Positions 1 through 8,279 of a DNA stretch of 62,779 nucleotides are shown piece by piece. The notes beneath the pieces were generated by a model. The model was not told the DNA's origin, did no database searches, and saw only the letters and a list, made by a program, of their open reading frames with translations. How positions within the stretch are numbered: position 1 is the stretch's first letter; each line of letters opens with the position of its first letter. The position numbers and the translations under genes were made by a program. The DNA is from Clostridia bacterium (GTDB lineage: Bacteria; Bacillota; Clostridia; UMGS1840). The stretch spans positions 1 to 62,779 of the forward strand of contig JAGBEY010000018.1 of assembly GCA_017936745.1 (NCBI GenBank). The letters run 5' to 3'.

Positions 1-53
1 AAGTAGTGCGGCAGTCTGCCGAGAGTTGCTTTTGATACAGCGATCTTTTCCAT
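1..53 (-). CDS. N-terminus of a Rex-like redox-sensing repressor (partial)
   Basis: Only the first 17 codons lie in the window. The protein begins MEKIAVSKATLGRLPHY, which resembles the start of the winged-helix domain of Rex repressors (S-K-A-x-x-x-R-L-P-x-Y). Rex proteins sense NADH/NAD+ and control fermentation genes. A GGGAGG ribosome binding site lies just upstream of the ATG. The call rests on a very short segment. Confidence 0.55.
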   Translation of the reverse strand, partial: MEKIAVSKATLGRLPHY

Positions 54-181
54 ACTGATACCTCCCATCTCTTGACTTCGTTAATATTTTAACATTCTTT
101 TTTATTCTTGGGAATTCTTAAAATGTTTAATCGGTATTATCAATATCGATAACCCCTTTATCGAATGGCGGAATAAAGCAA

Positions 182-213
182 AAAAATAAGCCTGACCTTC
201 GAAAAAGTCAGGC
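182..213 (-). terminator. Intrinsic terminator after the LysR gene
   Basis: A GCCTGAC/GTCAGGC stem is followed on the minus strand by a T-rich run and begins about 12 bases after the LysR stop codon. A/T runs lie on both sides of the stem, so it may act in both directions. Confidence 0.75.
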
Positions 214-224
214 AAAAAAATTTT

Positions 225-1148
225 TTAGTTAAATATTTTTCTCTTTGTTTCACACAGTTTTGTTATGAATCTGCGGTCAAGTTCAGTTAATTTATATCCC
301 TTTTTATAGATTAAAACATCTTTATATAATTTTTTGTTTTCTACACATTTCTTCTGAACGAGATTGTATCTTTCAAGCAAGCTCTTCGGAACAGGAGATA
401 CCCACATAAATGTTTCGGGGTTTTTATCAAGCAAATCAAACTGACTTGCTCTTTCAAAAATATAAATCCTTCTATCGATATTATCCGGCAATTCTTCCTT
501 AACAACTTTTGATAAAGGCATAGAAGGAACAAATGGGTCTGCGTGAGCAATTTCTATGTAGTCAGTCAAATCATCAAAAGTTATTTCTCCTTTTTGTGCA
601 AGGGGATTATCTGCACTCATAATAAGTGAATAGCTGAACTCTGTTACAAGCTCATATACAAAACCTTTTTCATCGAGCATTGATTTAAAATACTTATCAT
701 AATTTTCTGCGTATCGGATAATCCCAAGCTTGTAATCATGGTTAAGCATGTTATGAATGGTTCTCTGAGAATTTGTTTCCTTATAAAATATTTCGGCCGA
801 ATCCTTTGTTAGCATTCGTGAAAATTCAGCAAAGGCTTCCGATATATAAGAAGCACGTGGAACAGAAATAGAGAATTTCTGTTTATTCGGAGCACCATAT
901 TTGTAATACTTTTCAACAGATTCGATTTGGTTCAGTATCCCTTTAGCAAAATTCATAAACTCTTCGCCTTCATGTGTTAAGCACATGCCTTTCGTTGTCC
1001 GGTCGAAAATTGTTATTCCCAAATCCGCTTCAAGTTCCTTAATCGAACGACTGATATTAGGTACTGCAATAAGCAAAGTTTCTGATGCTTTGTTGAGAGA
1101 ACCTGCCTTTGCAACCTCAACTGCATATTTCATATGTAATATATTCAT
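225..1148 (-). CDS. LysR-family transcriptional regulator
   Basis: The 307-aa protein has the LysR layout: an N-terminal winged HTH over about residues 1-60 (A-x-S-L-N-K-A-S-E, then S-R-S-I-K-E-L-E and I-T-I-F-D-R) and a periplasmic-binding-like effector domain over about 90-290. Proteins of this family are usually cytoplasmic regulators that bind a small molecule and often control a neighbouring gene. It lies downstream of trpB on the same strand and has its own promoter, so it may be autoregulated. The effector and targets cannot be read from the sequence. Confidence 0.9.
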   Translation of the reverse strand: MNILHMKYAVEVAKAGSLNKASETLLIAVPNISRSIKELEADLGITIFDRTTKGMCLTHEGEEFMNFAKGILNQIESVEKYYKYGAPNKQKFSISVPRASYISEAFAEFSRMLTKDSAEIFYKETNSQRTIHNMLNHDYKLGIIRYAENYDKYFKSMLDEKGFVYELVTEFSYSLIMSADNPLAQKGEITFDDLTDYIEIAHADPFVPSMPLSKVVKEELPDNIDRRIYIFERASQFDLLDKNPETFMWVSPVPKSLLERYNLVQKKCVENKKLYKDVLIYKKGYKLTELDRRFITKLCETKRKIFN

Positions 1149-1183
1149 AATAGCACCTACCTTCTTGCTATTTGATTTTTTAT

Positions 1184-1212
1184 ATTATATCATATTTGTA
1201 TCTAAATTTCAA
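1184..1212 (-). promoter_or_regulatory. Promoter of the LysR gene
   Basis: TTGAAA (1207-1212) and TATAAT (1184-1189) are separated by 17 bases and lie 36 bases or more upstream of the LysR ATG on the minus strand. Confidence 0.65.
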
Positions 1213-1296
1213 TCTACATAATATATTTTATTTTACATTGCTTTACAAATACAATTTCTTATATCCGCCCTTTGCGCACAAGTAACTATTTATATT

Positions 1297-1323
1297 ACCG
1301 GCCAAGTTAAATACTTAGCCGGT
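1297..1323 (-). terminator. Hairpin after trpB
   Basis: ACCGGCTAAG pairs with CTTGGCCGGT (one G-U) just past the trpB stop codon. No strong T run follows, so it may be a weak terminator or an mRNA end-protecting hairpin. Confidence 0.5.
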
Positions 1324-1339
1324 CTGCGAAATCATTCAG

Positions 1340-2560
1340 TTATCTAATGCCGTACTTTTCAATGATATAATCCATATCCTTATCACCTCTGCCAGAAAGA
1401 TTGATAAGGACAGAGCCTTTGCCCATTGTCTGTGCAAGCTTCACACCGTAAGCAACTGCGTGTGAGCTTTCGATTGCAGGAATAATGCCTTCCATCCTTG
1501 AGAGTTCAAAGAAAGCATCAATGGTCTCATCATCAGTTACAACATCATACTTAACTCTGCCTGAATCACGCAAAAATGCGTGTTCAGGACCGCTTGACGG
1601 ATAATCAAGTCCGCTTGCAACAGAATAAACAGGTGCAGGTTCACCGTTTCCATCTTTCAGCATAATGCTGTTAAAGCCGTGCATAATACCTTCTGTTCCG
1701 TAGGTAAGACTTGCAGCGTGGTCACCGAGCGCTGTTCCGCGTCCTAATGGTTCGACACCGTAAATGTCAACAGGATCATTTAAGAAGCCTGAGAAAAGTC
1801 CCATTGCATTTGAGCCACCGCCAACACAAGCAACAATGGCATCAGGCAATTCTCCCGTCATATTAATAAACTGTTCTCTTGCTTCAATACCTACAACACT
1901 CTGAAAATCTCTTACCATCATCGGGAATGGATGAGGTCCTACAACAGAACCTATGCAATAAATGGCATCTTTATATTCATTGCAGTATGCCATAAATGCC
2001 GCATCAACCGCTTCTTTGAGTGTCTGCAGTCCGTCAGTTACTTCAATTACTCTTGCACCGAGTATCTTCATTCTTGCAACATTTGGTGCCTGCTTTTTAA
2101 TATCAACAGCACCCATATAGATGTCACATTCAAGACCGAAATATGCCGCAGCAGTAGCAAGTGCAACACCGTGCTGACCTGCGCCTGTTTCTGCAATAAC
2201 CTTTTTCTTACCCATATATTTTGCAAGCAAAACCTCGCCCATACAGTGATTTAATTTATGTGCTCCGGTATGGTTTAGGTCTTCACGCTTTACATAAAGC
2301 TGAACGCCTGTACCGATTTTATCGGACAGTCTTGCAAGATGCGAAATCGGTGTCGGTCTTCCTTGAAACTCTTTGCGGATTCTACGAAGCTCGTTTATAA
2401 ATTTTCTCGATTTGCAGATAGTCTGATAAGCTTCGGATATTTCGTTCATAGCAGTTTGCAGTTCGGGTGGAATGTATGAGCCGCCGTATTTGCCGAAAAA
2501 GCCGTTTGCGTCAGGATAGTTTTTAAAGTATGTGTTAAATTCAATATCATTATATTTCAT
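1340..2560 (-). CDS. trpB: Tryptophan synthase beta chain, orphan copy
   Basis: The 406-aa pyridoxal phosphate enzyme joins indole and serine to make tryptophan. The PLP lysine is K102 in HTGAHKLNH and the phosphate-binding GGGSN is at 247-251. Family length is normal. The usual HKINN is HKLNH here. No trpA or other trp gene is beside it. A T-box leader and a 14-aa ORF lie upstream, and a GAGAACC/GGTTCTC hairpin (about 2633-2653) sits between them and the GAGGA ribosome binding site. As a stand-alone TrpB next to a sulfur island it may salvage indole. An indole-independent serine beta-replacement role is possible but not shown. Confidence 0.93.
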   Translation of the reverse strand: MKYNDIEFNTYFKNYPDANGFFGKYGGSYIPPELQTAMNEISEAYQTICKSRKFINELRRIRKEFQGRPTPISHLARLSDKIGTGVQLYVKREDLNHTGAHKLNHCMGEVLLAKYMGKKKVIAETGAGQHGVALATAAAYFGLECDIYMGAVDIKKQAPNVARMKILGARVIEVTDGLQTLKEAVDAAFMAYCNEYKDAIYCIGSVVGPHPFPMMVRDFQSVVGIEAREQFINMTGELPDAIVACVGGGSNAMGLFSGFLNDPVDIYGVEPLGRGTALGDHAASLTYGTEGIMHGFNSIMLKDGNGEPAPVYSVASGLDYPSSGPEHAFLRDSGRVKYDVVTDDETIDAFFELSRMEGIIPAIESSHAVAYGVKLAQTMGKGSVLINLSGRGDKDMDYIIEKYGIR

Positions 2561-2694
2561 GGTAAAATTCCTCCAAAAATCATTTTTTAATTTTATGTAT
2601 GTTTAATTAGTTATCACTTTATTTCTTTGAGAACCTTTCCGGTTCTCCAACATTTACTTAATATATACATATGCAAGACCTCTTTACAAGAAAA

Positions 2695-2739
2695 CTATTC
2701 GTGTTTTAGCCCTTGCCATCGTTTTGAAAATATAAACAT
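2695..2739 (-). CDS. 14-aa microORF downstream of the T-box (copy A)
   Basis: MFIFSKRWQGLKHE follows an AAAGGAGTG ribosome binding site. A homologue with three conservative hydrophobic changes (I/V, F/L, L/V) occurs at 62726-62770 behind a different but equally strong ribosome binding site. This conservation suggests it is translated. It contains one Trp codon and lies between the T-box terminator and trpB. It might be a second leader peptide or a microprotein. No function is recognised. Confidence 0.6.
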   Translation of the reverse strand: MFIFSKRWQGLKHE

Positions 2740-2790
2740 ATAGAAAACACTCCTTTTGTTCTTTTATATTTACTGCCAAAGGAGGATAAA

Positions 2791-3067
2791 TAAAAACGTC
2801 CTTGACAGAAATATACTAATTCTGTCAAGGACGAATAAATACAAATATCCGCGGTGCCACCTTGCTTCACTGTAGACCAGTGCACTTAGCAGAGTACCAG
2901 CATACTCCCGACTTCTTACGCGAGTCTTACGTCTGTGCATTTCCTCACAGCCCTTGGCAGCCCATATTACGCAGGAGACCTTTGTGGAACTCACACCATA
3001 ATCCACTCGCTCGGAAAAGCCTTTGTCTGCCTTTTTTCTGCCTCAACGGTTTGATAATTATTAAGTT
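2791..3067 (-). ncRNA. T-box leader RNA (copy A)
   Basis: The transcript contains the hallmark T-box AAGGTGGCACCGCGGA (minus strand, 2848-2863). It ends in a 13-bp terminator stem (2797-2833) with a T run. Stem I is visible: an AG-type bulge (GAGCGA), a GGTGTGA apical loop, an AGGCTTTT/AAAGGTCT stem and a GGCAG/CTGCC base. The specifier should lie in 2961-2975. Candidate codons are UGG, AUG or UGC, and I cannot decide between them by eye. T-boxes sense uncharged tRNA and stop termination when it binds. The promoter overlaps an Rrf2-type operator. Confidence 0.93.
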
Positions 3068-3073
3068 GTGGTT

Positions 3074-3113
3074 ATTATATCACCATTTGCCTACTTTGTC
3101 AATAGGTAATTTG
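3074..3113 (-). promoter_or_regulatory. T-box promoter with Rrf2-type operator (copy A)
   Basis: TTGACA (3097-3102) and TATAAT (3074-3079) are 17 bases apart. The TACCTATTGACAAAGTAGGC element around the -35 box matches the palindromes in front of both leader peptides. The operator lies inside the last codons of the Rrf2 gene. Confidence 0.8.
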
Positions 3114-3514
3114 TTTTTTATCAAATTTTCGAGAGTAATTCCGTCAAAATAATCATTAACCATCTTGTGGAATTTTGTCCACATAGGAAGTGTGGGACAA
3201 GTATCTGCTCGCACGCAAGGCTTTGCATCACATTCAAGGCAGGTGACAGGCGCCAAATTGCCCTCTGTGAGTCTTAAAATATCTCCAACCCTATACTCAG
3301 ACAATGGCTTTGACAAACGATAACCGCCGCCTTTTCCGTGCACGCCCTCTATAAGCCCGTTTTTAGATAAAACAGGCATAATTGCCTGAATATATTTAAG
3401 CGATAGTCCCTGACGCTCAGCAACAGCTTTCATTGGAATATATCCGTCACCCTTATGCTCGGCAAGGTCAAGCAAAACTCTTAAGGCGTATCTGCCTCTT
3501 GTAGATATCAACAT
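3080..3514 (-). CDS. Rrf2-family regulator, CymR/IscR-like (copy A)
   Basis: The 144-aa winged-helix protein begins MLISTRGRYALRVLLDLAEH, typical of Rrf2. It carries C92, C95, C100 and C106 (C-x2-C-x4-C-x5-C), a possible metal or Fe-S site. Family members CymR and IscR sense cysteine status or Fe-S supply. The homologue at 61933-62349 is nearly the same up to the C-terminus. Here the last residues (LPIDKVGKW) are encoded by the operator and -35 region of the T-box promoter, an unusual overlap. It probably controls the island genes that carry the ACCTAT-N-ATAGGT palindrome. Confidence 0.9.
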   Translation of the reverse strand: MLISTRGRYALRVLLDLAEHKGDGYIPMKAVAERQGLSLKYIQAIMPVLSKNGLIEGVHGKGGGYRLSKPLSEYRVGDILRLTEGNLAPVTCLECDAKPCVRADTCPTLPMWTKFHKMVNDYFDGITLENLIKNKLPIDKVGKW

Positions 3515-3546
3515 TCTATATCACCTCTGTTATCATCCTTTTACCT

Positions 3547-3576
3547 ATTTTACCACAAGGCTTATGTATAAATCAA
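3547..3576 (-). promoter_or_regulatory. Promoter of the copy A Rrf2 gene
   Basis: TTGATT and TAAAAT are 18 bases apart on the minus strand. The -10 region carries a partial TACCTATTTTACC operator half, consistent with autoregulation. Confidence 0.5.
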
Positions 3577-3582
3577 GTGAAC

Positions 3583-4776
3583 TTATAACAAATTTACCTT
3601 GCGCAGTGCCTGTTCTAAGTCCTGAATAATGTCTTCTATATCCTCAATCCCAACACTGAACCTGAAAAAGCCATTATTAAATTCTTCCGGATATAGATAT
3701 TGGCGTTCATCGTTCTCTCCGATAAATACAATCAGACTTTCATCATGACCGAGCGAAACAGCAGAAGTGATTACTTTCAGATGACTGACAAACCGATTAT
3801 GCGTATCATGGTCAGCTTTTAGGCCGAATGACAGTACTCCGCCAAATCCGGGAGCCATTTGCTTTTTCGCAATTTCATGTCCTTTGTGGCTTTTTAGTCC
3901 CGGATATGACACGAAACTTACGCAAGGTTGCTTTTCTAACCATTCTGCAACTGCCTGCGCATTTTGGTTATGCTGTTTCATACGAAGCGGAAGTGTTACT
4001 GCACCTCTCATAATCAGCCATGCATTAAAAGGACTGATTGTGCCGCCAAGATTTATTTGCGACTGAGCACGAATAATGTCAAGATGTTCCTTTTTTCCTA
4101 TAATAGCACCACCCATAGCATCACCGTGTCCGTTTATATATTTAGTTAAACTTTCAATACAAAAATCTGCTCCGAGTTCAATCGGGCGCTGATTGTACGG
4201 CGAGGCAAAAGTGTTATCAACCGAAAGATACGCTCCGTTTTGGTGTGCTATTTCAGCTATTTGTCGTATATCGGAAATGGAAAGCGTAGGATTTCCCGGT
4301 GTTTCAATATGTATAAGCTTTGTATTCGGACGAATGGCAGCTTTTATTGCCTCTAAATCTGATACATCCACTATGGTTGTTTCCACATTAAATTTGTTCT
4401 TAAATAATTCATTCAGCAGTCTGTAAACTGCAATATATGTTATATTCGAAAATATAACATGGTCTCCGCTTTCGAGCAGTGCGAAGAAGAGTCCCGATAA
4501 TGCCGCAACACCGCTTGCAAGAACGATACAATCTTCGCCGCCCTCTAATGACGCAAGCTTCTCCTGCAAATATTTCTGATTGGAACCACCGTTTCTTGTA
4601 TAAAGATTACCGCCGGCATCAGACCAGTTCATATCTGTCGGATCATAAGGCAGTTCATAACTGTTTGCCATTGTAATCGGGCGTTTAATAGCCCCTGTTT
4701 CACCGTCCACATCATTTCCGGTATGAACGGCTCTTGTGCTGAATCCATATTCATTTCCGTACATTTTTTGTCCCAT
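3583..4776 (-). CDS. Cys/Met metabolism PLP enzyme (cystathionine lyase/synthase type)
   Basis: The 397-aa fold-type I PLP enzyme carries the family lysine K212 in SLTKYINGHGDAMGG. Relatives include cystathionine gamma-lyase, cystathionine gamma-synthase, methionine gamma-lyase and acetylhomoserine sulfhydrylase. Sequence alone does not fix which reaction it performs. The ATG at 4776 is preferred over an in-frame GTG at 4785, because that GTG lies inside the AAGGAG ribosome binding site. It starts 19 bases after mnmA and probably shares its transcript. In this island it may release or transfer sulfur from cysteine or homocysteine derivatives. Confidence 0.85.
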   Translation of the reverse strand: MGQKMYGNEYGFSTRAVHTGNDVDGETGAIKRPITMANSYELPYDPTDMNWSDAGGNLYTRNGGSNQKYLQEKLASLEGGEDCIVLASGVAALSGLFFALLESGDHVIFSNITYIAVYRLLNELFKNKFNVETTIVDVSDLEAIKAAIRPNTKLIHIETPGNPTLSISDIRQIAEIAHQNGAYLSVDNTFASPYNQRPIELGADFCIESLTKYINGHGDAMGGAIIGKKEHLDIIRAQSQINLGGTISPFNAWLIMRGAVTLPLRMKQHNQNAQAVAEWLEKQPCVSFVSYPGLKSHKGHEIAKKQMAPGFGGVLSFGLKADHDTHNRFVSHLKVITSAVSLGHDESLIVFIGENDERQYLYPEEFNNGFFRFSVGIEDIEDIIQDLEQALRKVNLL

Positions 4777-4795
4777 TTTATTCACTCCTTAAACA

Positions 4796-5866
4796 TCATT
4801 GTATTGTGCCGCCACCGATAACAATATCGCCGTCATATAATACAACAGCTTGTCCCTTGGTGACTGCACGCTGAGGCTCATCAAATTCAATTTCTAAAGT
4901 ATCACTATCTGTTTGTGTTACGGTTGCCCATTGTTCAGAATGGCGGTATCGTACTTTTGCTTTTAATCTTACCGTTTTTTCCAAAAAAGGAACCGAAATC
5001 AGATTGATATCCTTTGCTATAAGCTTTTTAGTGTATAGCTGGTTATCCGTTCCGAGAATAACCGTATTGTTTGTGGGGTTAATATCATAAACATACATAG
5101 GAACCCCTGCCGAAATATTTAATCCTCTGCGTTGACCTATTGTATAATGAATAATACCTTGGTGGGTGCCAAGTATATTACCGTTTAAATCAACAAAATT
5201 CCCTTTGGGATAGTTCTTACCCGTATATACCCCTATAAAGTCTGCATATTTACCGTTAGTGACAAAGCAAATATCCTGACTGTCATGCTTTTTGGCATTG
5301 ATAAAACCATGCTTTTCAGCAATCTCTCGAACCTTGGACTTTGTCAGTTTGCCAAGAGGAAACAATGTGTGTGCAAGCTGTTCCTGCGTCATTGCATAGA
5401 GAACATAGCTTTGATCTTTATCACGGTCAAGTGCTTTTTTCAGTAAATACCTGTTTGATGAGGTATCATATTCAACACGGGCATAGTGACCTGTTACCAC
5501 ATAATCATAATCGAGTTCTTTGGCACGCTGAAAAAGCTTGTCGAACTTTAAATACCGGTTGCAATCTATGCACGGATTAGGTGTTATTCCGTTTTCATAA
5601 GCCTCAATAAACTTATCTATAACGCACTCACGAAAGCGCTCTGTAAAGTTAAATACATAATACGGAATGCCTAACTGATATGCAACACTTCTGGCATCTT
5701 CTACATCTTCCAGTGAGCAGCAGGTGTGTTCTCTTGACAAACCTACGTCCTCGTTATGGAACAATTTCATTGTAATGCCCAAACACGAGTATCCTTGTTC
5801 TTTCATCAGGCAAGCTGCGACACTTGAATCTACACCGCCACTCATTGCAATTAACGCCTTATTCAT
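4796..5866 (-). CDS. mnmA: tRNA-specific 2-thiouridylase
   Basis: The 356-aa protein has the PP-loop SGGVDSS (residues 9-15) and the two reactive cysteines expected for MnmA/TrmU, C99 in TPNPC and C200 in SQDICF. It adenylates and thiolates U34 of Lys, Glu and Gln tRNAs, using sulfur relayed from a cysteine desulfurase. Length is normal. It sits directly behind a terminator-like hairpin that ends the cysteine transporter operon, so its expression may depend on read-through. A tRNA thiolase among cysteine import and PLP genes fits sulfur relay. Confidence 0.92.
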   Translation of the reverse strand: MNKALIAMSGGVDSSVAACLMKEQGYSCLGITMKLFHNEDVGLSREHTCCSLEDVEDARSVAYQLGIPYYVFNFTERFRECVIDKFIEAYENGITPNPCIDCNRYLKFDKLFQRAKELDYDYVVTGHYARVEYDTSSNRYLLKKALDRDKDQSYVLYAMTQEQLAHTLFPLGKLTKSKVREIAEKHGFINAKKHDSQDICFVTNGKYADFIGVYTGKNYPKGNFVDLNGNILGTHQGIIHYTIGQRRGLNISAGVPMYVYDINPTNNTVILGTDNQLYTKKLIAKDINLISVPFLEKTVRLKAKVRYRHSEQWATVTQTDSDTLEIEFDEPQRAVTKGQAVVLYDGDIVIGGGTIQ

Positions 5867-5884
5867 TCTTGATATTCCTTTCGT

Positions 5885-5920
5885 AAAAGACTCCGATGCA
5901 GTTTTGACGCATCGGAGTCT
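5885..5920 (-). terminator. Strong hairpin between the cysteine ABC operon and mnmA
   Basis: AGACTCCGATGC pairs with GCATCGGAGTCT and is followed on the minus strand by TTTT. It starts 8 bases after the binding-protein stop codon and ends about 18 bases before the mnmA start, so it could attenuate mnmA and the PLP gene. Confidence 0.75.
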
Positions 5921-5928
5921 TTGTTCAA

Positions 5929-6807
5929 TCAGTCAACTTTTCCGCCTTCAACTACGAGTGAATCAGGATTAGCAGCTTCGCCATATACAGGTGCTAAAGT
6001 TTCTTCATAATCTGCGTGGAAGAATTTCTCCGCGCCTAAAGAAACGATTTCATCATTTAACCATTCTAAAAGTGTAGAATTACCTTTCTGAACGGCAGGA
6101 GCAATGGTATCTGCATTTCCGAGTGCGTCAATACCTACAGTAAAACCGGGGTTGGAAATTGCCCATGCAAGAACTTCCGTATTATCTGTTGAAAATGCAT
6201 CTCCGCGTCCGTCTAAAAGTGCATTGTAAGCATCGGCATATTCATCGTACTTCTGAAGATTAACTTCGGGATAGTTCTCTGTAAAATATGTTTCAGCAGT
6301 TGTACCCTTAACTACAATCAGGTTTTTGCCGTTTAACTGTTCTATATCGGTAATTAGAGCGTTATCTGGTGAAACAACACCCAATTTTACCTTCATGTAA
6401 GGAAGTGCAAAATCAACCTGCTGAGCTCGTTCTTCGGTTACGGTAAAGTTTGCAAGGATAATATCAACCTTACCTGTTGCTGCGTATTCAACACGGCTTG
6501 CAGGATCGGTTGAAACATATTCAATATCTACACCGAGGTCTTTTGCAATACGCTCTGCAAAATAAACGTCATATCCCTGATACTTTCCGTTTTCATCAAT
6601 ATAACCAAAGGGTGCTTTGTCGCTGAATACACCGATTACAATTTTTCCGCTTTCCTTGATTTCGTCAACAGTGCGATATGATACTGACGGGGCTTCCGGC
6701 TGTCCTTCATTGTTTGTCGTTTGTGTACCGCATCCCGCAAGGCTACCCGTCAGAAGCAGTGTGCTAAGTGCTAAAGTAATAAATTTTGTGATGAGATTTC
6801 TTTTCAT
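5929..6807 (-). CDS. Cysteine ABC transporter substrate-binding lipoprotein (CjaA-like)
   Basis: The 292-aa protein has a signal peptide with a lipobox ending L-A-G-C, so it is probably a lipid-anchored surface receptor. The mature part follows the SBP_bac_3 family and closely matches the pattern of Campylobacter CjaA, a cysteine receptor: G-V-F-S-D-K-A-P-F-G-Y, K-V-D-I-I-L-A-N-F-T, G-T-T-A-E-T-Y-F-T and a final V-V-E-G-G-K. It lies last in the order permease-permease-ATPase-receptor. Island context also supports cysteine or cystine as substrate. Other polar amino acids remain possible. Confidence 0.88.
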   Translation of the reverse strand: MKRNLITKFITLALSTLLLTGSLAGCGTQTTNNEGQPEAPSVSYRTVDEIKESGKIVIGVFSDKAPFGYIDENGKYQGYDVYFAERIAKDLGVDIEYVSTDPASRVEYAATGKVDIILANFTVTEERAQQVDFALPYMKVKLGVVSPDNALITDIEQLNGKNLIVVKGTTAETYFTENYPEVNLQKYDEYADAYNALLDGRGDAFSTDNTEVLAWAISNPGFTVGIDALGNADTIAPAVQKGNSTLLEWLNDEIVSLGAEKFFHADYEETLAPVYGEAANPDSLVVEGGKVD

Positions 6808-6835
6808 GATAAATTCCTTCTTTCAAAATAATAAT

Positions 6836-7600
6836 TTAAATATTGTTTGTCTTGCGTTTTTCAAAAGTAAAGGTTTGCAGGAAGTCCTTTGCCCGTTGTG
6901 TTTTGGGATTTGTGAAAAATTCTTCAGGACTGGATTCCTCTTGGATTTTTCCGCCCTCCAAAAATATAATCCGGTCTGCTACCACCCTTGCAAACTGCAT
7001 TTCGTGAGTGACAATAATCATCGTCATACCTCTATCTGCAAGCTCGAGCATAACTTCTAAAACTTCTCTTACCATTTCAGGATCAAGAGCAGCAGTTACC
7101 TCGTCAAAGAGCATAACCTCCGGTTTCATGCAAAGTGCCCTGACGATTGCTACACGCTGTTTCTGACCGCCGGATAGTTCTCTTGGAAAAGCTTTTCGTT
7201 TTTCCCACAAACCAACTCTTTTTAATAACCTTTCCGCATCCTGTTCCACTTCCTTACGAGGTCGTTTCTGAACTTTAACAGGAGCCAAGGTTATATTATC
7301 CATAATGTTCTTATGGGGGAACAAATCATAGCTTTGAAAAACCATACCGATTTTCTGCCGAATCTGTGTTATTTTCTTATTGCTTGAGGTTACTTCAATC
7401 CCGTCTACAGAAACAGTTCCTCCTGTTGGTGTTTCCAAGCCGTTTATACACCGAAGCAGCGTGCTTTTTCCACATCCTGACGGACCTAAAACAACAACTA
7501 CTTCACCTTTATGAATATCGAGGTTGATACCGTCAAGAACAGTTTCACTGCCGAACTGCTTTTTTAAGTTTGACACCTGAAGCTGAATTTTGTTTTCCAT
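6836..7600 (-). CDS. Amino acid (cysteine) ABC transporter ATP-binding protein
   Basis: The 254-aa ATPase shows Walker [10 protein letters not shown], the signature LSGGQKQR, Walker B V-M-L-F-D-E and the switch histidine in VTHEM. This is the GlnQ/TcyN class. It begins 4 bases after the second permease and energises the permease pair encoded upstream. The receptor gene follows after 28 bases. Confidence 0.92.
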   Translation of the reverse strand: MENKIQLQVSNLKKQFGSETVLDGINLDIHKGEVVVVLGPSGCGKSTLLRCINGLETPTGGTVSVDGIEVTSSNKKITQIRQKIGMVFQSYDLFPHKNIMDNITLAPVKVQKRPRKEVEQDAERLLKRVGLWEKRKAFPRELSGGQKQRVAIVRALCMKPEVMLFDEVTAALDPEMVREVLEVMLELADRGMTMIIVTHEMQFARVVADRIIFLEGGKIQEESSPEEFFTNPKTQRAKDFLQTFTFEKRKTNNI

Positions 7601-7604
7601 TTTT

Positions 7605-8279
7605 TCACCTCCAACGCTTTTCTAACCGCTTGGCAAGAATTGATATGGGCCAGCAGGCAAGAAAATAAAGCAGAAATACTACACCGTACACCCACAGAGC
7701 TGCAGTAGGATAATCAAATCGGTTTGCATCAATGATTTGCTTTCCAACCTTTAACACCTCTGTTATGCCGATAAGCACAACAAGGCTTGTTGTTTTTATC
7801 ATTCGTGTTGTTAAATTGATGGTAAGAGGTATGAGCCGTCTCATCGTTTGGGGAACAACCACATAAACAAAGGTCTGCATCTTTGTCATACCAAGTGCCT
7901 CGGCACTATCATACTGATGTTTTGGTATGCTAATCAGGGCGCCTCTTACCAAATCGCCCATTTCAGCGGTTCCCCAAAGTGTAAATACGATAACTGCACT
8001 GAGTTCTGCCGACAAATTCCATCCAAATGCTCTTGTTACACCGAAATATGCTATAAATAAAAGCACAAGTTGAGGCATAATGCGAATGAATTCAAGATAT
8101 ATACGGCTTATCACTTTTGAAAAGGGATTTTTGAGCGTCATAAACATACCGAAAAGGATTCCAAGCGGTATGGACAATATGACTGAAATCAAGCTGATTC
8201 TTACTGTTACCCAAAGTCCTTCGAGAAGTCTTAAAAAGTTGCTTCCCATAAAAAGTACACTAATTCCCGAATCCTGCAT
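7605..8279 (-). CDS. Amino acid (cysteine) ABC transporter permease
   Basis: The 224-aa HisM/GlnP-type membrane protein carries the E-A-L-G-M EAA-loop signature in the cytoplasmic loop that contacts the ATPase. The ATG at 8279 has AAGGAGG six to seven bases upstream, so the in-frame start at 8312 was not used. Its 5' end overlaps the preceding permease gene by 20 bases, which suggests translational coupling. The two permeases presumably form a heterodimer. Confidence 0.9.
   Translation of the reverse strand: MQDSGISVLFMGSNFLRLLEGLWVTVRISLISVILSIPLGILFGMFMTLKNPFSKVISRIYLEFIRIMPQLVLLFIAYFGVTRAFGWNLSAELSAVIVFTLWGTAEMGDLVRGALISIPKHQYDSAEALGMTKMQTFVYVVVPQTMRRLIPLTINLTTRMIKTTSLVVLIGITEVLKVGKQIIDANRFDYPTAALWVYGVVFLLYFLACWPISILAKRLEKRWR

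Noticed and set aside
2718..2734. Similarity of the 14-aa ORF (TTTTCAAAACGAT) to the rpsI 3' end (TTCTCAAAACGAT), a possible far att site of element A
   Set aside because: The same sequence is in island B, which is next to guaA rather than rpsI, and sits inside a conserved ORF. A 12-base match is not enough.
2770..3152. Open reading frames on both strands across the T-box
   Set aside because: The region is explained by the T-box RNA, and the frames have no ribosome binding site or family match.
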